This document shows positions 1 to 7,337 of a stretch of DNA of 19,259 nt, piece by piece. The stretch is from JBLMZH01 sp050258715 (GTDB lineage: Bacteria > Patescibacteriota > Doudnabacteria > UBA920 > O2-02-FULL-48-8): contig JBLMZH010000001.1 of the NCBI GenBank assembly GCA_050258715.1, positions 1 to 19,259 on the forward strand, written 5' to 3'. Made by a program: the position numbers and the translations under genes. Each line of letters opens with the position of its first letter. Position 1 is the stretch's first letter. Under the pieces are notes generated by a model. The model was not told the DNA's origin. It saw only the letters and a list, made by a program, of their open reading frames with translations, and made no database searches.

Positions 1-520
1 AGACTTCCAGGCCTTCTTTCGACTCCCTTACATCCTCAGCGCCGGAATCGATGGCGACGAGTTCCAAATCCGAAAGATCGTCGCGGTCGCGCTCGACCAA
101 AATTTGTCCCTTGGTCGAAAACTGCCAGGCCACGCTGCCCTGCGCTCCCATGTTGCCGTCATGCTTGGAAAAAATGTGCTTGATGTTGTTGGAAGTCCGG
201 TTGGGGTTGTCTGTGGCCGCTTCCACTAAAAATGCCGTGCCAAACGGCCCGTAGCCTTCATATACCACCTCTTCGATCGCTTCCTTGCCTTCTCCCGCTC
301 CCCGCTTGATGGCCCGTTCGATGTTGTCATTCGGCATGCCGGCTTCGCGGGCTTGGTCCAACGCCATTCGCAATTTGAAATTGAAAGCGGGGTCAATACT
401 TCCGCCGGATCTGACCGCGATCGTAATGTTGCGGCCGATCTTGGTGAAGACCTGGCCCTTTTTTTGGTCATTGACCGCTTTTTGCCTTTTGATCGTCGAC
501 CATTTGCTGTGTCCCGACAT
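1..520 (-). CDS. yebC: YebC/PmpR family protein, 3' end beyond the window
   Basis: Reading the minus strand from ATG at 518-520 gives a protein beginning MSGHSKWSTIKRQKAV, the hallmark start of the YebC/PmpR (TACO1) family. Further family motifs follow: GMPNDNIERAIKRGAG near residue 50 and YEGYGPFGTAFLVEAATDN near residue 75. About 173 residues are visible with no stop; the family is usually near 240, so the C-terminal third lies off the left edge. Members were annotated as transcriptional regulators, and recent work links the family to translation of difficult peptide stretches; which applies here cannot be told. It lies 18 bases after rsmI on the same strand and is probably cotranscribed with it. 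No strong ribosome binding site is visible. Confidence 0.93.
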   Translation of the reverse strand, partial: MSGHSKWSTIKRQKAVNDQKKGQVFTKIGRNITIAVRSGGSIDPAFNFKLRMALDQAREAGMPNDNIERAIKRGAGEGKEAIEEVVYEGYGPFGTAFLVEAATDNPNRTSNNIKHIFSKHDGNMGAQGSVAWQFSTKGQILVERDRDDLSDLELVAIDSGAEDVRESKEGLEV

Positions 521-538
521 GAAGCTTTTCTTTAATTG

Positions 539-1204
539 CTATTTGAAAGATATGACTCCGGCGATTTCGCCCTTGATTGATTTTCTGCCCGAAAGATCTT
601 TAGACACTTCGCCGCTTTTTCCGCGGATGATCTCTTCGTGGAGCTTGGTCAGCTCTCTTCCGACCACCAAATTTGCTTCGGGAAAATGTCTGGCAATAAT
701 CTCAACGCTTTTGGCTATTCGAAACGGCGAGTCAAAAAAGATAATAGTTGCTTCCGTGGTCATTCCAAGCTTCAAAACCTCGGTAAGTTTATTCTCGGTC
801 CTGGGCAAGAAGCCTATGAACAAAAAGCGGTCGGTCGGAAGCCCGGAAACAGTTAAGGCTGTAATTGCGGCTGATGGACCGGGTACGGATTCGATCTTTA
901 ATCCTTTTGCGGTGCATTCTCTGGCCAGGCGGAAGCCCGGATCAGAGACTCCGGGCGTGCCGGCATCGGTTATCAGGCAGCCCGTTTCCCGACCCAGCCT
1001 CTCAACCAATGTATCAAGGATCTTTTTTTCATTGAACTCCGCAAACTGAACCATGGGTTTGCGGCTAACACCGTAGGCGTTGAGCAGTTTCAGGCTGTTT
1101 TTGGGATTTTCGGCAATGATGAAGTCGCACTCCTTTAACGATTCAATGGCTCGGATGGTTATGTCCTTGAGATTGCCTATAGGTGTTGCGACTATTTTTA
1201 GCAT
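539..1204 (-). CDS. rsmI: 16S rRNA (cytidine-2'-O)-methyltransferase RsmI
   Basis: The 221-residue protein has the tetrapyrrole-methylase fold signatures of RsmI, which 2'-O-methylates C1402 in the 16S rRNA decoding centre using SAM. VATPIGNLKDITIRA lies at residues 5-19, followed by ITDAGTPGVSDPG near residue 80 and VPGPSAAITALTVSGLPTDRF near residue 110. It is shorter than the E. coli enzyme (about 286 residues) and stops right after the catalytic domain, so the C-terminal helical domain is absent. The usual EDTR motif near residue 33 reads ENPK, an unusual change in a conserved place. ATG at 1202-1204 is only 6 bases from a -10 box, so the mRNA is probably leaderless. yebC follows 18 bases later. 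Confidence 0.92.
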   Translation of the reverse strand: MLKIVATPIGNLKDITIRAIESLKECDFIIAENPKNSLKLLNAYGVSRKPMVQFAEFNEKKILDTLVERLGRETGCLITDAGTPGVSDPGFRLARECTAKGLKIESVPGPSAAITALTVSGLPTDRFLFIGFLPRTENKLTEVLKLGMTTEATIIFFDSPFRIAKSVEIIARHFPEANLVVGRELTKLHEEIIRGKSGEVSKDLSGRKSIKGEIAGVISFK

Positions 1205-1210
1205 AGTTAT

Positions 1211-1239
1211 ATTTTAGTTGGTTTCGGCGATTATTCCAA
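1211..1239 (-). promoter_or_regulatory. rsmI-yebC promoter, probably leaderless
   Basis: On the minus strand TTGGAA (1239-1234) and TAAAAT (1216-1211) are separated by exactly 17 bases. The rsmI ATG begins 6 bases after the -10 box, about where transcription should start, and no Shine-Dalgarno is present. The upstream gyrA terminator supports an independent promoter here. Confidence 0.6.
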
Positions 1240-1261
1240 GTTTATTTAAGTTTATCACTAA

Positions 1262-1294
1262 ACAAAAACCGCCGGTTTTTTGCCGGCGGTTTTA
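1262..1294 (-). terminator. gyrA operon terminator
   Basis: AAAACCGCCGG (1265-1275) and CCGGCGGTTTT (1283-1293) form an 11-bp stem with a 7-base loop. On the minus strand it is followed by a T-rich tract. It begins 6 bases after the gyrA stop codon. Confidence 0.9.
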
Positions 1295-1299
1295 CTTGA

Positions 1300-3765
1300 T
1301 TAGATTAAGGTTGTGGTCGCGACCTTGTCGCCCGGCTCAAGCGTCATGATCCTGACGCCTTGCGTGGCCCGGCCGAGCACCGAGATTTTGGCCACGGGTG
1401 TGCGCAGCGTTTGTCCGGCCTTGGTGATGACCACCAGGTCCCGTTCCAGGCTTTTATCAATGACATGGAGCGAGACGATTTTGCCGGTCTTGGGGCTGAC
1501 CTTCAAGGTCTTAATCCCCGACCCGCCGCGATGCTGTTTTTTGTAGAACTTGATGTCGGTTCGCTTGCCCAAGCCGTTTTCAGTAATGACCAGGATTTGC
1601 AGATTGTCCAAATTGTCTTTCTGGTTGACCAAATCCATGCTCATGATGAAGTCGTCCTTCTTGGCCCGCATGCCTCTGACGCCGGCCGCGGTGCGCCCCA
1701 TGGCCCGGACGTCTTTTTCGCCGAACCTGATGGCCTGGCCGTTGGAAGTTGAAAGGATGATGTCGTCGACACCGGTCGAGTATTTGACCCACTTCAATTC
1801 ATCGCCGGAATGAAGTTTGATGGCAATTAAGCCAGAGCGCCTGACCTTGGCAAATTCTTCGATCGGGGTTTTCTTGATCAAGCCTTGTTTGGTGCAAAGC
1901 ACCAGGAACTTGGCCGGGGTTTTTTTGGAAATGGTCTGAACGCTTTGGACTTTTTCGTCGCTGGGCAGGTCCAGGAAGTTGACCAAAGCCTGGCCGCGGG
2001 ACGTTCTTGAACCTTCCGGCAGTTCGTAGACCTTGGTTTGGAAAGCCCGGCCCTTGTTGGTGAAGAACAGGATGTCGTCGTGGGTGTTCGAGGTCTGCAT
2101 CCATTCGACCGCGTCCTCTTCCTTGGTCGTAATTCCGATTACGCCCTTGCCTCCTCGGCCTTGGCTCTTATAGGTGTCCGGCGGCAGGCGCTTGACGTAG
2201 CCGGATTTGGTGATGATGACCAGGCTAGGCTGTTCGGGAATCAAATCTTCGGCCGTGAATTCACCGATCGGGGTTTTTACGAGCTTGGTTCTGCGCTCGT
2301 CGCCGAAGTTTTCTTTCAGTTCAGCCAGCTCAGTCTTGATCAGGGCCTTCATCTTCTTTTCGCTCTTCAAAAGATCTTCAAGTTCGGCGATCAGTTTCCG
2401 TTTTTCCTTGAGTTCATCCTCGATCTTCTTGCGTTCCAATCCGGCCAGGGCCCGAAGCTGCATCTGGAGAATGGCCGCGGCCTGCTTGTCGGAAAGTTTG
2501 AACTTGCTCATCAGCGCGCCGTGCGCGATCTCGGCCGTTTCCGATTTTTTGATGGTCGCGATGATGGCGTCAATGTGGTCTAGGGCCTTCTTCAACCCTT
2601 CCAGAATGTGGGCGCGTTCCTTGGCCTTGTTAAGCTCGAAAATGGTCCGTCTTTTTACGACGTCCATCCGGTGGGCAATGTAATATTCCAAAATGTTCTT
2701 GAGGTTCAAAACTCTCGGCTCAATGCCGTCCACCAAAGCCAGCATGTTGACGTGGAATGTTTCCTGCAGGCTCGAATATTTGAACAGCTGATTGAGAATT
2801 TTGTTCGGGAGCGCGTCTTTTTTGAGGTCAATGACGATCCTGACCCCGTCCTTGTCCGATTCGTCGCGAAGGTCCTTGATTCCCTCGATGCGCTTGTCCT
2901 TGACCAGCTCCGCGAACTGCTCCAGGAGCGAAGCTTTGTTCACGCGGTAAGGAATCTCGGTGATGATGATGTGAAAAGTGCCTTTTTCCTCGATGATCTC
3001 AGTCTTGCCGCGCATGACGATCGGGCCCTTGCCGGTGGCGTAGGTTTGTTTGATCGTGTTCCAGTCGTAAATATAGCCGCCGGTCGGGAAATCAGGACCT
3101 TGGATGAATTCCATGAGGTCCTCGGTCGTGGCTTCGGGGTTGTCGATGAGCTTATTGGTGGCGTCGATGAGTTCGTTGAGGTTGTGCGGCGGAATGTTGG
3201 TGGCCATACCGACGGCAATCCCCAGTTCGCCGTTCAGCAAAAGTCCGGGGGCCTTGGCCGGCAAAACTTTGGGCTCTTTGCGGGTGGCGTCGTAGTTGTC
3301 GACCCAGTCCACCGTGTCCTTGTCCAAATCCGACAAAACTTCTTCTGCAATGCGCATGAGCCGGGCTTCGGTATACCTCATGGCTGCGGGCGAATCCCCG
3401 TCCATTGAGCCGAAGTTTCCCTGCCCGTCCACGAGCGGATAACGCATGGCAAAGTCCTGGGCCATTCTGGCCATGGTATCATAGACCGCCACGTCGCCGT
3501 GCGGATGATATTTGGCGAGCACTTCGCCGACCACAGCCGCTGATTTGCGGAACTTGGTGTTGTGCTTAAGCCCGAGTTCGGACATGGCGTAGAGAATCCT
3601 TCGGTGCACGGGCTTAAGGCCGTCTCTGACGTCTGGCAGGGCGCGGGTCACGATCACGCTCATGGCGTAATCGAGATACGACTCCTGCATCTCCCGCTCG
3701 ATCGGGCGGTCGGTGATGTTTCCGATAGTGCTCGGCTTTTTTTCTGGTGTGTTTTCCTTGGCCAT
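1300..3765 (-). CDS. gyrA: DNA gyrase subunit A
   Basis: The 821-residue protein is a full-length GyrA, the DNA-cleaving and DNA-wrapping subunit of type IIA topoisomerase. The catalytic Arg-Tyr pair is R130-Y131 in AAMRYTEARL. The quinolone-resistance region reads HPHGDVAVYDT at residues 87-97. The C-terminal domain carries a GyrA box, QGRGGKG, close to the consensus Q(R/K)RGG(R/K)G, which favours GyrA over ParC. The position equivalent to E. coli Ser83 is Val92, while the Asp87 equivalent (D96) is kept. ATG at 3763-3765 is preceded by AGGGAG lying across the end of the upstream gene, 7 bases away, so translation is probably coupled. It is the last gene of an operon with the MBL-like and membrane proteins. 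gyrB is not in this window. Confidence 0.97.
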   Translation of the reverse strand: MAKENTPEKKPSTIGNITDRPIEREMQESYLDYAMSVIVTRALPDVRDGLKPVHRRILYAMSELGLKHNTKFRKSAAVVGEVLAKYHPHGDVAVYDTMARMAQDFAMRYPLVDGQGNFGSMDGDSPAAMRYTEARLMRIAEEVLSDLDKDTVDWVDNYDATRKEPKVLPAKAPGLLLNGELGIAVGMATNIPPHNLNELIDATNKLIDNPEATTEDLMEFIQGPDFPTGGYIYDWNTIKQTYATGKGPIVMRGKTEIIEEKGTFHIIITEIPYRVNKASLLEQFAELVKDKRIEGIKDLRDESDKDGVRIVIDLKKDALPNKILNQLFKYSSLQETFHVNMLALVDGIEPRVLNLKNILEYYIAHRMDVVKRRTIFELNKAKERAHILEGLKKALDHIDAIIATIKKSETAEIAHGALMSKFKLSDKQAAAILQMQLRALAGLERKKIEDELKEKRKLIAELEDLLKSEKKMKALIKTELAELKENFGDERRTKLVKTPIGEFTAEDLIPEQPSLVIITKSGYVKRLPPDTYKSQGRGGKGVIGITTKEEDAVEWMQTSNTHDDILFFTNKGRAFQTKVYELPEGSRTSRGQALVNFLDLPSDEKVQSVQTISKKTPAKFLVLCTKQGLIKKTPIEEFAKVRRSGLIAIKLHSGDELKWVKYSTGVDDIILSTSNGQAIRFGEKDVRAMGRTAAGVRGMRAKKDDFIMSMDLVNQKDNLDNLQILVITENGLGKRTDIKFYKKQHRGGSGIKTLKVSPKTGKIVSLHVIDKSLERDLVVITKAGQTLRTPVAKISVLGRATQGVRIMTLEPGDKVATTTLI

Positions 3766-3772
3766 ATTGAAT

Positions 3773-4312
3773 TTACTCCCTAATCTCCAGCGGTTCTTGC
3801 AGAGTGCTCAGATCAATTGTTACTTCTTCAATGAAACTGTTGTTTGGATCGGTTTCAAAAAACAGATTGTCAAAATCAAGCACTAATTTTTTCGTGTCCC
3901 CTACGTCAGGGAACACGACCTTGCCGTAAACCTCGGTGTTCGACAGGACCTTTTTGACGAATTCCTGACCCTGCCGGTCCTCGATCTTGCTCGCCTGCGA
4001 TCTTGTATCGTCGTATTTTAACGTAACCTGGTCCTTGTTTGAAAAATTAAGAATGTTCTGCGTGTCGTTCTTGACCTTAAAGTAAACTTCGAGATTTCCG
4101 TCCAGTTTTTGCGCCCAGTCAACCTTGACGTACTTGTTGCCGACCGGTCTGGAAATGTTTTCATTTTGCTTCTCCCCTCCCATGAGGTTGACCGAACCGC
4201 TCAAGCTGAAGTACCAGATGGCCAGAATGGCGATTGCCGCAACGCCGAGCGTGATCCAGAGAATTCTGATCCGTTTGCGCAGGGGAAGATTTTGGATCGA
4301 AGTCAGCCTCAT
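3773..4312 (-). CDS. Membrane-anchored hypothetical protein
   Basis: The 179-residue protein has a basic N-terminus (LPLRKRIRI), one hydrophobic segment at about residues 18-37 and then a 140-residue, probably extracytoplasmic, beta-rich domain. It should be anchored in the cytoplasmic membrane with the domain outside. I do not recognise a named family; the layout recalls small Ig-like or DUF4352-like accessory domains, which is only a guess. Its ATG overlaps the stop codon of the upstream MBL-like gene by four bases (ATGA), and gyrA starts 7 bases after its own stop, so all three genes should be one transcript. No functional link to gyrase is evident. Confidence 0.8.
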   Translation of the reverse strand: MRLTSIQNLPLRKRIRILWITLGVAAIAILAIWYFSLSGSVNLMGGEKQNENISRPVGNKYVKVDWAQKLDGNLEVYFKVKNDTQNILNFSNKDQVTLKYDDTRSQASKIEDRQGQEFVKKVLSNTEVYGKVVFPDVGDTKKLVLDFDNLFFETDPNNSFIEEVTIDLSTLQEPLEIRE

Positions 4313-4935
4313 CGCTGTGGGTTAAGGGTGATCAAGGACGTGGTTTCGCCGGTCAGTTCCTTTTTCTTGATCGTAAATTTGTCCAAAGCTTCGCTTCGGC
4401 CGCCCATTTCCTGAAGGAACTTATCGACCTTGTCGAGCGTTAAGGACAGGCCCGGGATCTTATAGTAGTGGGGAATGATGTAGTACGGTTCAAGCTGAGT
4501 CGTGACCTTTGCCGCCTGTTCGTAGCTTAAGGTGTTTTTGTCGCCCACCGGGATCAGAGCGATGTCCGCTCCTTCCAAAACTTCCATTTGCTGGTCGCTC
4601 AGCTCGCTCAACTTGGCTGGACCGAGCAGCGCGATTCTGATGTCTTCAACTTCGATCATGTAGATGGTGGCTGATTTTCCGTTTTGTCCGGCAGGAGCAC
4701 CAATGATGAAAATGCCCTTGATGTCGAATTCCCCCGGGCCGTTGACCACGAATGGGGTGCCGGAAACGGAAGCAACATTGTTGCAAAGCTCGTTTTCCGG
4801 GTCGGTGACAACGACAATATCCGCGTTGCCCCTGACCGGGCTTAAGCCCGCGCTTTTTCCGAACGGGTCAGTGATGATCGTTACGTCCTTGCTGACGATC
4901 TTGAAACTGCTTAATCCGAACCAGGAAATGGTCAT
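4309..4935 (-). CDS. Degenerate UlaG-like metallo-beta-lactamase-fold protein
   Basis: The reading frame is open from 4971, but ATG at 4933-4935 gives the usual family start (MTISWFGLSSFKI), making 208 residues. The fold resembles the UlaG-like (Lactamase_B_3) MBL proteins: TDPFGKSAGLSP, then FVVNGPGEFDIKGIFI, and IIPHYYKIPGL near the C-terminus. The metal ligands are largely lost. The early His expected in WFGHS is Leu, and the HxHxDH loop reads TDPENELCNN in the context DIVVVTDPENEL. It may therefore be a non-catalytic relative. It opens the operon that continues into the membrane protein (4-base ATGA overlap) and gyrA. The 36 extra bases upstream of the chosen start lack family similarity. 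Confidence 0.82.
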   Translation of the reverse strand: MTISWFGLSSFKIVSKDVTIITDPFGKSAGLSPVRGNADIVVVTDPENELCNNVASVSGTPFVVNGPGEFDIKGIFIIGAPAGQNGKSATIYMIEVEDIRIALLGPAKLSELSDQQMEVLEGADIALIPVGDKNTLSYEQAAKVTTQLEPYYIIPHYYKIPGLSLTLDKVDKFLQEMGGRSEALDKFTIKKKELTGETTSLITLNPQR

Positions 4936-4987
4936 GTGTTTATTAGCCTTATCCTCAAAAAAATAAGCCACTTTGGCCCTAATATTT

Positions 4988-5017
4988 TATCAAATTTTAG
5001 CAGTTTTGGAAAGTCAA
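4988..5017 (-). promoter_or_regulatory. Candidate promoter of the MBL-like/gyrA operon
   Basis: On the minus strand TTGACT (5017-5012) is followed after 18 bases by TTGATA (4993-4988). A second possible -10 box, TAAAAT, lies at 4989-4984, so the exact pair is uncertain. Its upstream part abuts the divergent rpsA promoter. Confidence 0.45.
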
Positions 5018-5023
5018 AAACCC

Positions 5024-5052
5024 TTGCCCCAAAGGCCGTTTTTGCGTATAAT
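5024..5052 (+). promoter_or_regulatory. rpsA promoter
   Basis: TTGCCC (5024-5029) and a perfect TATAAT (5047-5052) are separated by 17 bases. Transcription should begin near 5059, leaving a leader of about 140 bases before the rpsA start. Confidence 0.75.
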
Positions 5053-5066
5053 TCAAAAGCTTTCAA

Positions 5067-5135
5067 AGCCTTAGGCTTAAGAGAGCAGTTCGAATACCAA
5101 GGTTACGCCTTGAAGCGGCTCTTATGCTTTTTTTT
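5067..5135 (+). promoter_or_regulatory. Terminator-like hairpin in the rpsA leader (candidate attenuator)
   Basis: TAAGAG (5078-5083) pairs with CTCTTA (5119-5124). The stem extends outward past a T-T mismatch by GC/GC. Inside lies a second hairpin, CAAGG (5098-5102) with CCTTG (5108-5112). Eight T residues follow at 5128-5135. The shape is that of an intrinsic terminator, but it sits 66 bases upstream of rpsA and downstream of its promoter, so it could attenuate rpsA or end a roughly 77-base RNA. Confidence 0.5.
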
Positions 5136-5201
5136 GGGAATACCCGAAGCGTCGGAGAGTCGCAGTCCGTTTTAAGCGGATGTTCGAACAAGAACCTTTA
5201 T

Positions 5202-6350
5202 ATGCCAAATACTACCGCTACTGACTACCAGACAATGTCGGAGCTGCTGGCCGCTGAGGACACTGACATCAAGGTCCCCAAAACCGGCGACGTGCTCGAG
5301 GGCAAGATCCTTTCAGTGGGCAAGAACGAGGTTGTTATCGACATCGAAGGCTACGGCTTAGGCGTTGTCCGCGGCCGGGAGCTTTACGATGAATCGGTCA
5401 GGCTTTCGACCCTGAAGGTCGGCGAGCCGGTCTTTGCCTCGGTCTTGGAGCCCGAGAACAAGGACGGCAACATCGAACTGTCGTTCAGGCAGGCAGGCCA
5501 GGAACGCGTCTGGCAGACTTTGTCGGACCGGCTGAAGAACAAGGAAGTCATTCCGACCCGCATTCTCGAGGCCAACAAAGGCGGACTTATGGTCGAAGTC
5601 AACGGCGTCATCGGCTTCTTGCCGGTTTCGCAGCTGTCCTCCGAGCATTACCCGCGCGTGGAAGAGGGAGACAAGAACAAGATCCTTGAAGTGCTGAAGG
5701 GCTATGTGGGACAGGTCTTCAGCGTGAAGATCATTACCGCAGACCCGCAGGACGAAAAGCTGATCGTCTCTGAAAAGGCCGTTAACGAAGAGGAATTGCG
5801 CACCAAGATTTCGCACTTGGCCATCGGCCAAGTCGTGGACGGCGAAGTTTCCGGCATCGTGGATTTCGGCATCTTCCTGAAGTTCGGCGACGGACTGGAA
5901 GGCTTGGTCCACATCTCGGAACTGGCCTGGAACCGCATCGACCACCCGAAGGATTTGTTCCGAGTCGGCCAAAAGGTCAAGGCTCAGATCATTTCCGTGG
6001 ATCGCGACCGCATTTCGCTCTCAGTCAAGCGCCTCTTAGAAGACCCCTGGCTGGAATCGATCAAGAAGTACAAGGTCGGCCAGATCGTCAAAGGCAAGGT
6101 CTCGAAGATCATGAACTTTGGGGCATTCGTGGAACTGGAACCGAACATTTTCGGCCTGGTCCACTCGGTTGAACTTTCCAACGACGAGGTCAAGGACCCG
6201 TCCGAGATCGTAAAACCCGGCGAGGAGAAGGAATTCAAGATCATCTCCATCGAGCCTCAGGAGCACCGCCTCGGATTGTCGCTTCGCTCATTGCAACAGC
6301 AAGCGCCAAAGCCCGAAACGGCGCCTGAAGCAGAAGCTCCGAAAGAGTAA
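5202..6350 (+). CDS. rpsA: Ribosomal protein S1, four S1 domains
   Basis: The start chosen is ATG at 5202-5204, giving 382 residues (MPNTTATDY). The upstream extension to 5124 lies in the structured leader and looks non-coding. Four S1 RNA-binding domains are visible at about residues 29-98, 112-195, 207-277 and 292-362. Domains 3 and 4 are the most canonical (GEVSGIVDFGIFLKFG...GLVHISEL and GKVSKIMNFGAFVELE...GLVHSVEL). A short Pro/Glu/Ala-rich tail ends the protein. S1 helps the 30S subunit bind and unfold mRNA; the E. coli form has six domains and shorter forms are common elsewhere. The start has no clear Shine-Dalgarno, which is also usual for S1 genes. It is monocistronic, with a strong promoter, a structured leader and a terminator just after the stop. 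Confidence 0.94.
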   Translation: MPNTTATDYQTMSELLAAEDTDIKVPKTGDVLEGKILSVGKNEVVIDIEGYGLGVVRGRELYDESVRLSTLKVGEPVFASVLEPENKDGNIELSFRQAGQERVWQTLSDRLKNKEVIPTRILEANKGGLMVEVNGVIGFLPVSQLSSEHYPRVEEGDKNKILEVLKGYVGQVFSVKIITADPQDEKLIVSEKAVNEEELRTKISHLAIGQVVDGEVSGIVDFGIFLKFGDGLEGLVHISELAWNRIDHPKDLFRVGQKVKAQIISVDRDRISLSVKRLLEDPWLESIKKYKVGQIVKGKVSKIMNFGAFVELEPNIFGLVHSVELSNDEVKDPSEIVKPGEEKEFKIISIEPQEHRLGLSLRSLQQQAPKPETAPEAEAPKE

Positions 6351-6357
6351 AACGAAT

Positions 6358-6391
6358 AAAAAATCCCGGCTTAATCGCCGGGATTTTGTTT
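6358..6391. terminator. Bidirectional terminator, rpsA / lysozyme-like gene
   Basis: AAAATCCCGGC (6360-6370) and GCCGGGATTTT (6377-6387) form an 11-bp stem with a 6-base loop. A-rich and T-rich flanks serve both strands. It lies between two convergent genes. Confidence 0.9.
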
Positions 6392-6400
6392 TGCAAATTT

Positions 6401-7066
6401 TTAGTTGATTTGCCGCTCGATGGCTGAGAGGTCCTGGAACACGACTTGGTTGTTCACGACCCAATGGTTGCGGGCGGGCTGCTTGTAAAGGCCGTTCATA
6501 TCGTCAAAGCTCATTTGAGCGTACTTGACCTTGGAGCGTAGCGGGTAGTTGTTTAAGAAGCGGTTCATGCTGACTATGCCCTGGTCGAGGTTGTCCCCCA
6601 TTTTCCATAAAGTGCTTCCGCCCACTCCCCAGCAGTTGGCGGTCGAGGTCGGATAGCGGCGGCAGAGCGAGCTTTCGGCGTTTGAGAGCGCGACGATTTT
6701 TTTCCAGTTGTTTTGTTCAAGCAGGGTTTCTACGTGATTCGCAAGCGGCGAACCTTGTTCGTCAAGATATTGTTCAACGCTCTTGGTCAAAGCGACTTGT
6801 TTTTTAAGCTGGGCAACGACCTGTTCGTGAGTGCGCCGTTTTTCCACCTTTGCTTCCATAGCTTTAAGATAGACGTCGTAGTCGCCGATATAAAAGACCA
6901 TGCTCGAGGATGAAGCGACGGATGCCGCTTCGAGTCCGGTGCGATGAGGGATCGTAAGCGTGAACAAGCTTAAGAGAATGAGAACGATGATCGATTTGCT
7001 GGTGTAAGATAGATTTTCCGGAGTTGCTTTCTGCGGACGGATTCTCCTAACGATATCGAAGTCCAT
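6401..7066 (-). CDS. Membrane-anchored lysozyme-fold protein
   Basis: The 221-residue protein has one hydrophobic segment at about residues 24-40, acting as signal or anchor, then a coiled-coil-like stretch at about 65-120. The C-terminal domain contains KIVALSNAESSLCRRY with Glu131 followed by NCWGVGG. This is the pattern of lysozyme/transglycosylase-like folds, where the Glu of an AES motif is the catalytic acid. Cys135 and Cys145 could form a disulfide outside the cell. It probably cleaves peptidoglycan glycan strands during growth or division. The exact family is not certain; the domain is short. It has its own promoter (TTGACC, 17 bases, TATGTT) and a terminator shared with rpsA. No Shine-Dalgarno is visible. 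Confidence 0.78.
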   Translation of the reverse strand: MDFDIVRRIRPQKATPENLSYTSKSIIVLILLSLFTLTIPHRTGLEAASVASSSSMVFYIGDYDVYLKAMEAKVEKRRTHEQVVAQLKKQVALTKSVEQYLDEQGSPLANHVETLLEQNNWKKIVALSNAESSLCRRYPTSTANCWGVGGSTLWKMGDNLDQGIVSMNRFLNNYPLRSKVKYAQMSFDDMNGLYKQPARNHWVVNNQVVFQDLSAIERQIN

Positions 7067-7110
7067 AGTTTGATGTGGGTTTCAAAAATAGGCTTAGCAA
7101 TTTCGTTGCA

Positions 7111-7139
7111 AACATACCATAATTGCTTGCCCTGGTCAA
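7111..7139 (-). promoter_or_regulatory. Promoter of the 6401-7066 lysozyme-like gene
   Basis: On the minus strand TTGACC (7139-7134) and TATGTT (7116-7111) are 17 bases apart. A TGG just before the -10 box gives an extended -10 element. The predicted leader is about 38 bases. Confidence 0.65.
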
Positions 7140-7179
7140 CCTTCTTGCCTGTGGATGTGTGGAATTAGTGTGGAGAAAT

Positions 7180-7206
7180 AAAAAAGAAATTCTTATAAAG
7201 AATTTC
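7180..7206 (-). terminator. AT-rich terminator after tRNA-Leu(TAA)
   Basis: GAAATTCTT (7186-7194) and AAGAATTTC (7198-7206) form a perfect 9-bp inverted repeat with a 3-base spacer. On the minus strand it is followed by a run of T. It lies 35 bases downstream of the tRNA-Leu gene, so it probably ends that transcript. Confidence 0.6.
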
Positions 7207-7241
7207 CTAACAGTAATTTATTGATTATTCTAAATCATTCC

Positions 7242-7328
7242 TGGTGCCCAGGGAGGGAATCGAACCCTCAATCCCTTGCGGGCCCGGGATTTTAAGTCCC
7301 GTGCGTATGCCAGTTCCGCCACCTGGGC
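7242..7328 (-). tRNA. tRNA-Leu (anticodon TAA)
   Basis: A minus-strand cloverleaf with acceptor stem GCCCAGG/CCTGGGC, discriminator A and encoded CCA (7242-7244). The anticodon loop in CTTAAAA gives TAA. The variable arm is long, as expected for a class II leucine tRNA, and the T-arm is GAGGG-TTCGATT-CCCTC. Confidence 0.96.
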
Positions 7329-7337
7329 AATTTTATG

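Noticed and set aside
285..1049. Long plus-strand open frame of 254 codons
   Set aside because: It is antisense to yebC and rsmI, whose protein motifs are unmistakable; the plus frame is low-complexity and lacks a ribosome binding site.
2038..3408. Several long plus-strand open frames
   Set aside because: They are antisense shadows of gyrA, produced by its codon bias.
4936..4971. Start of the MBL-like gene at 4971
   Set aside because: The twelve extra residues are not part of the fold and would start only 6-10 bases from the candidate transcription start; ATG 4935 opens directly into the first beta-strand.
5059..5135. 6S RNA, SRP RNA or tmRNA in the rpsA leader
   Set aside because: It is too short and lacks the SRP tetraloop motif, the central 6S bubble and a tRNA-like acceptor end.
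5124..5201. N-terminal extension of S1 from ATG 5124
   Set aside because: It overlaps the terminator-like hairpin and T run, has no ribosome binding site, and the S1-type sequence begins only after 5202.
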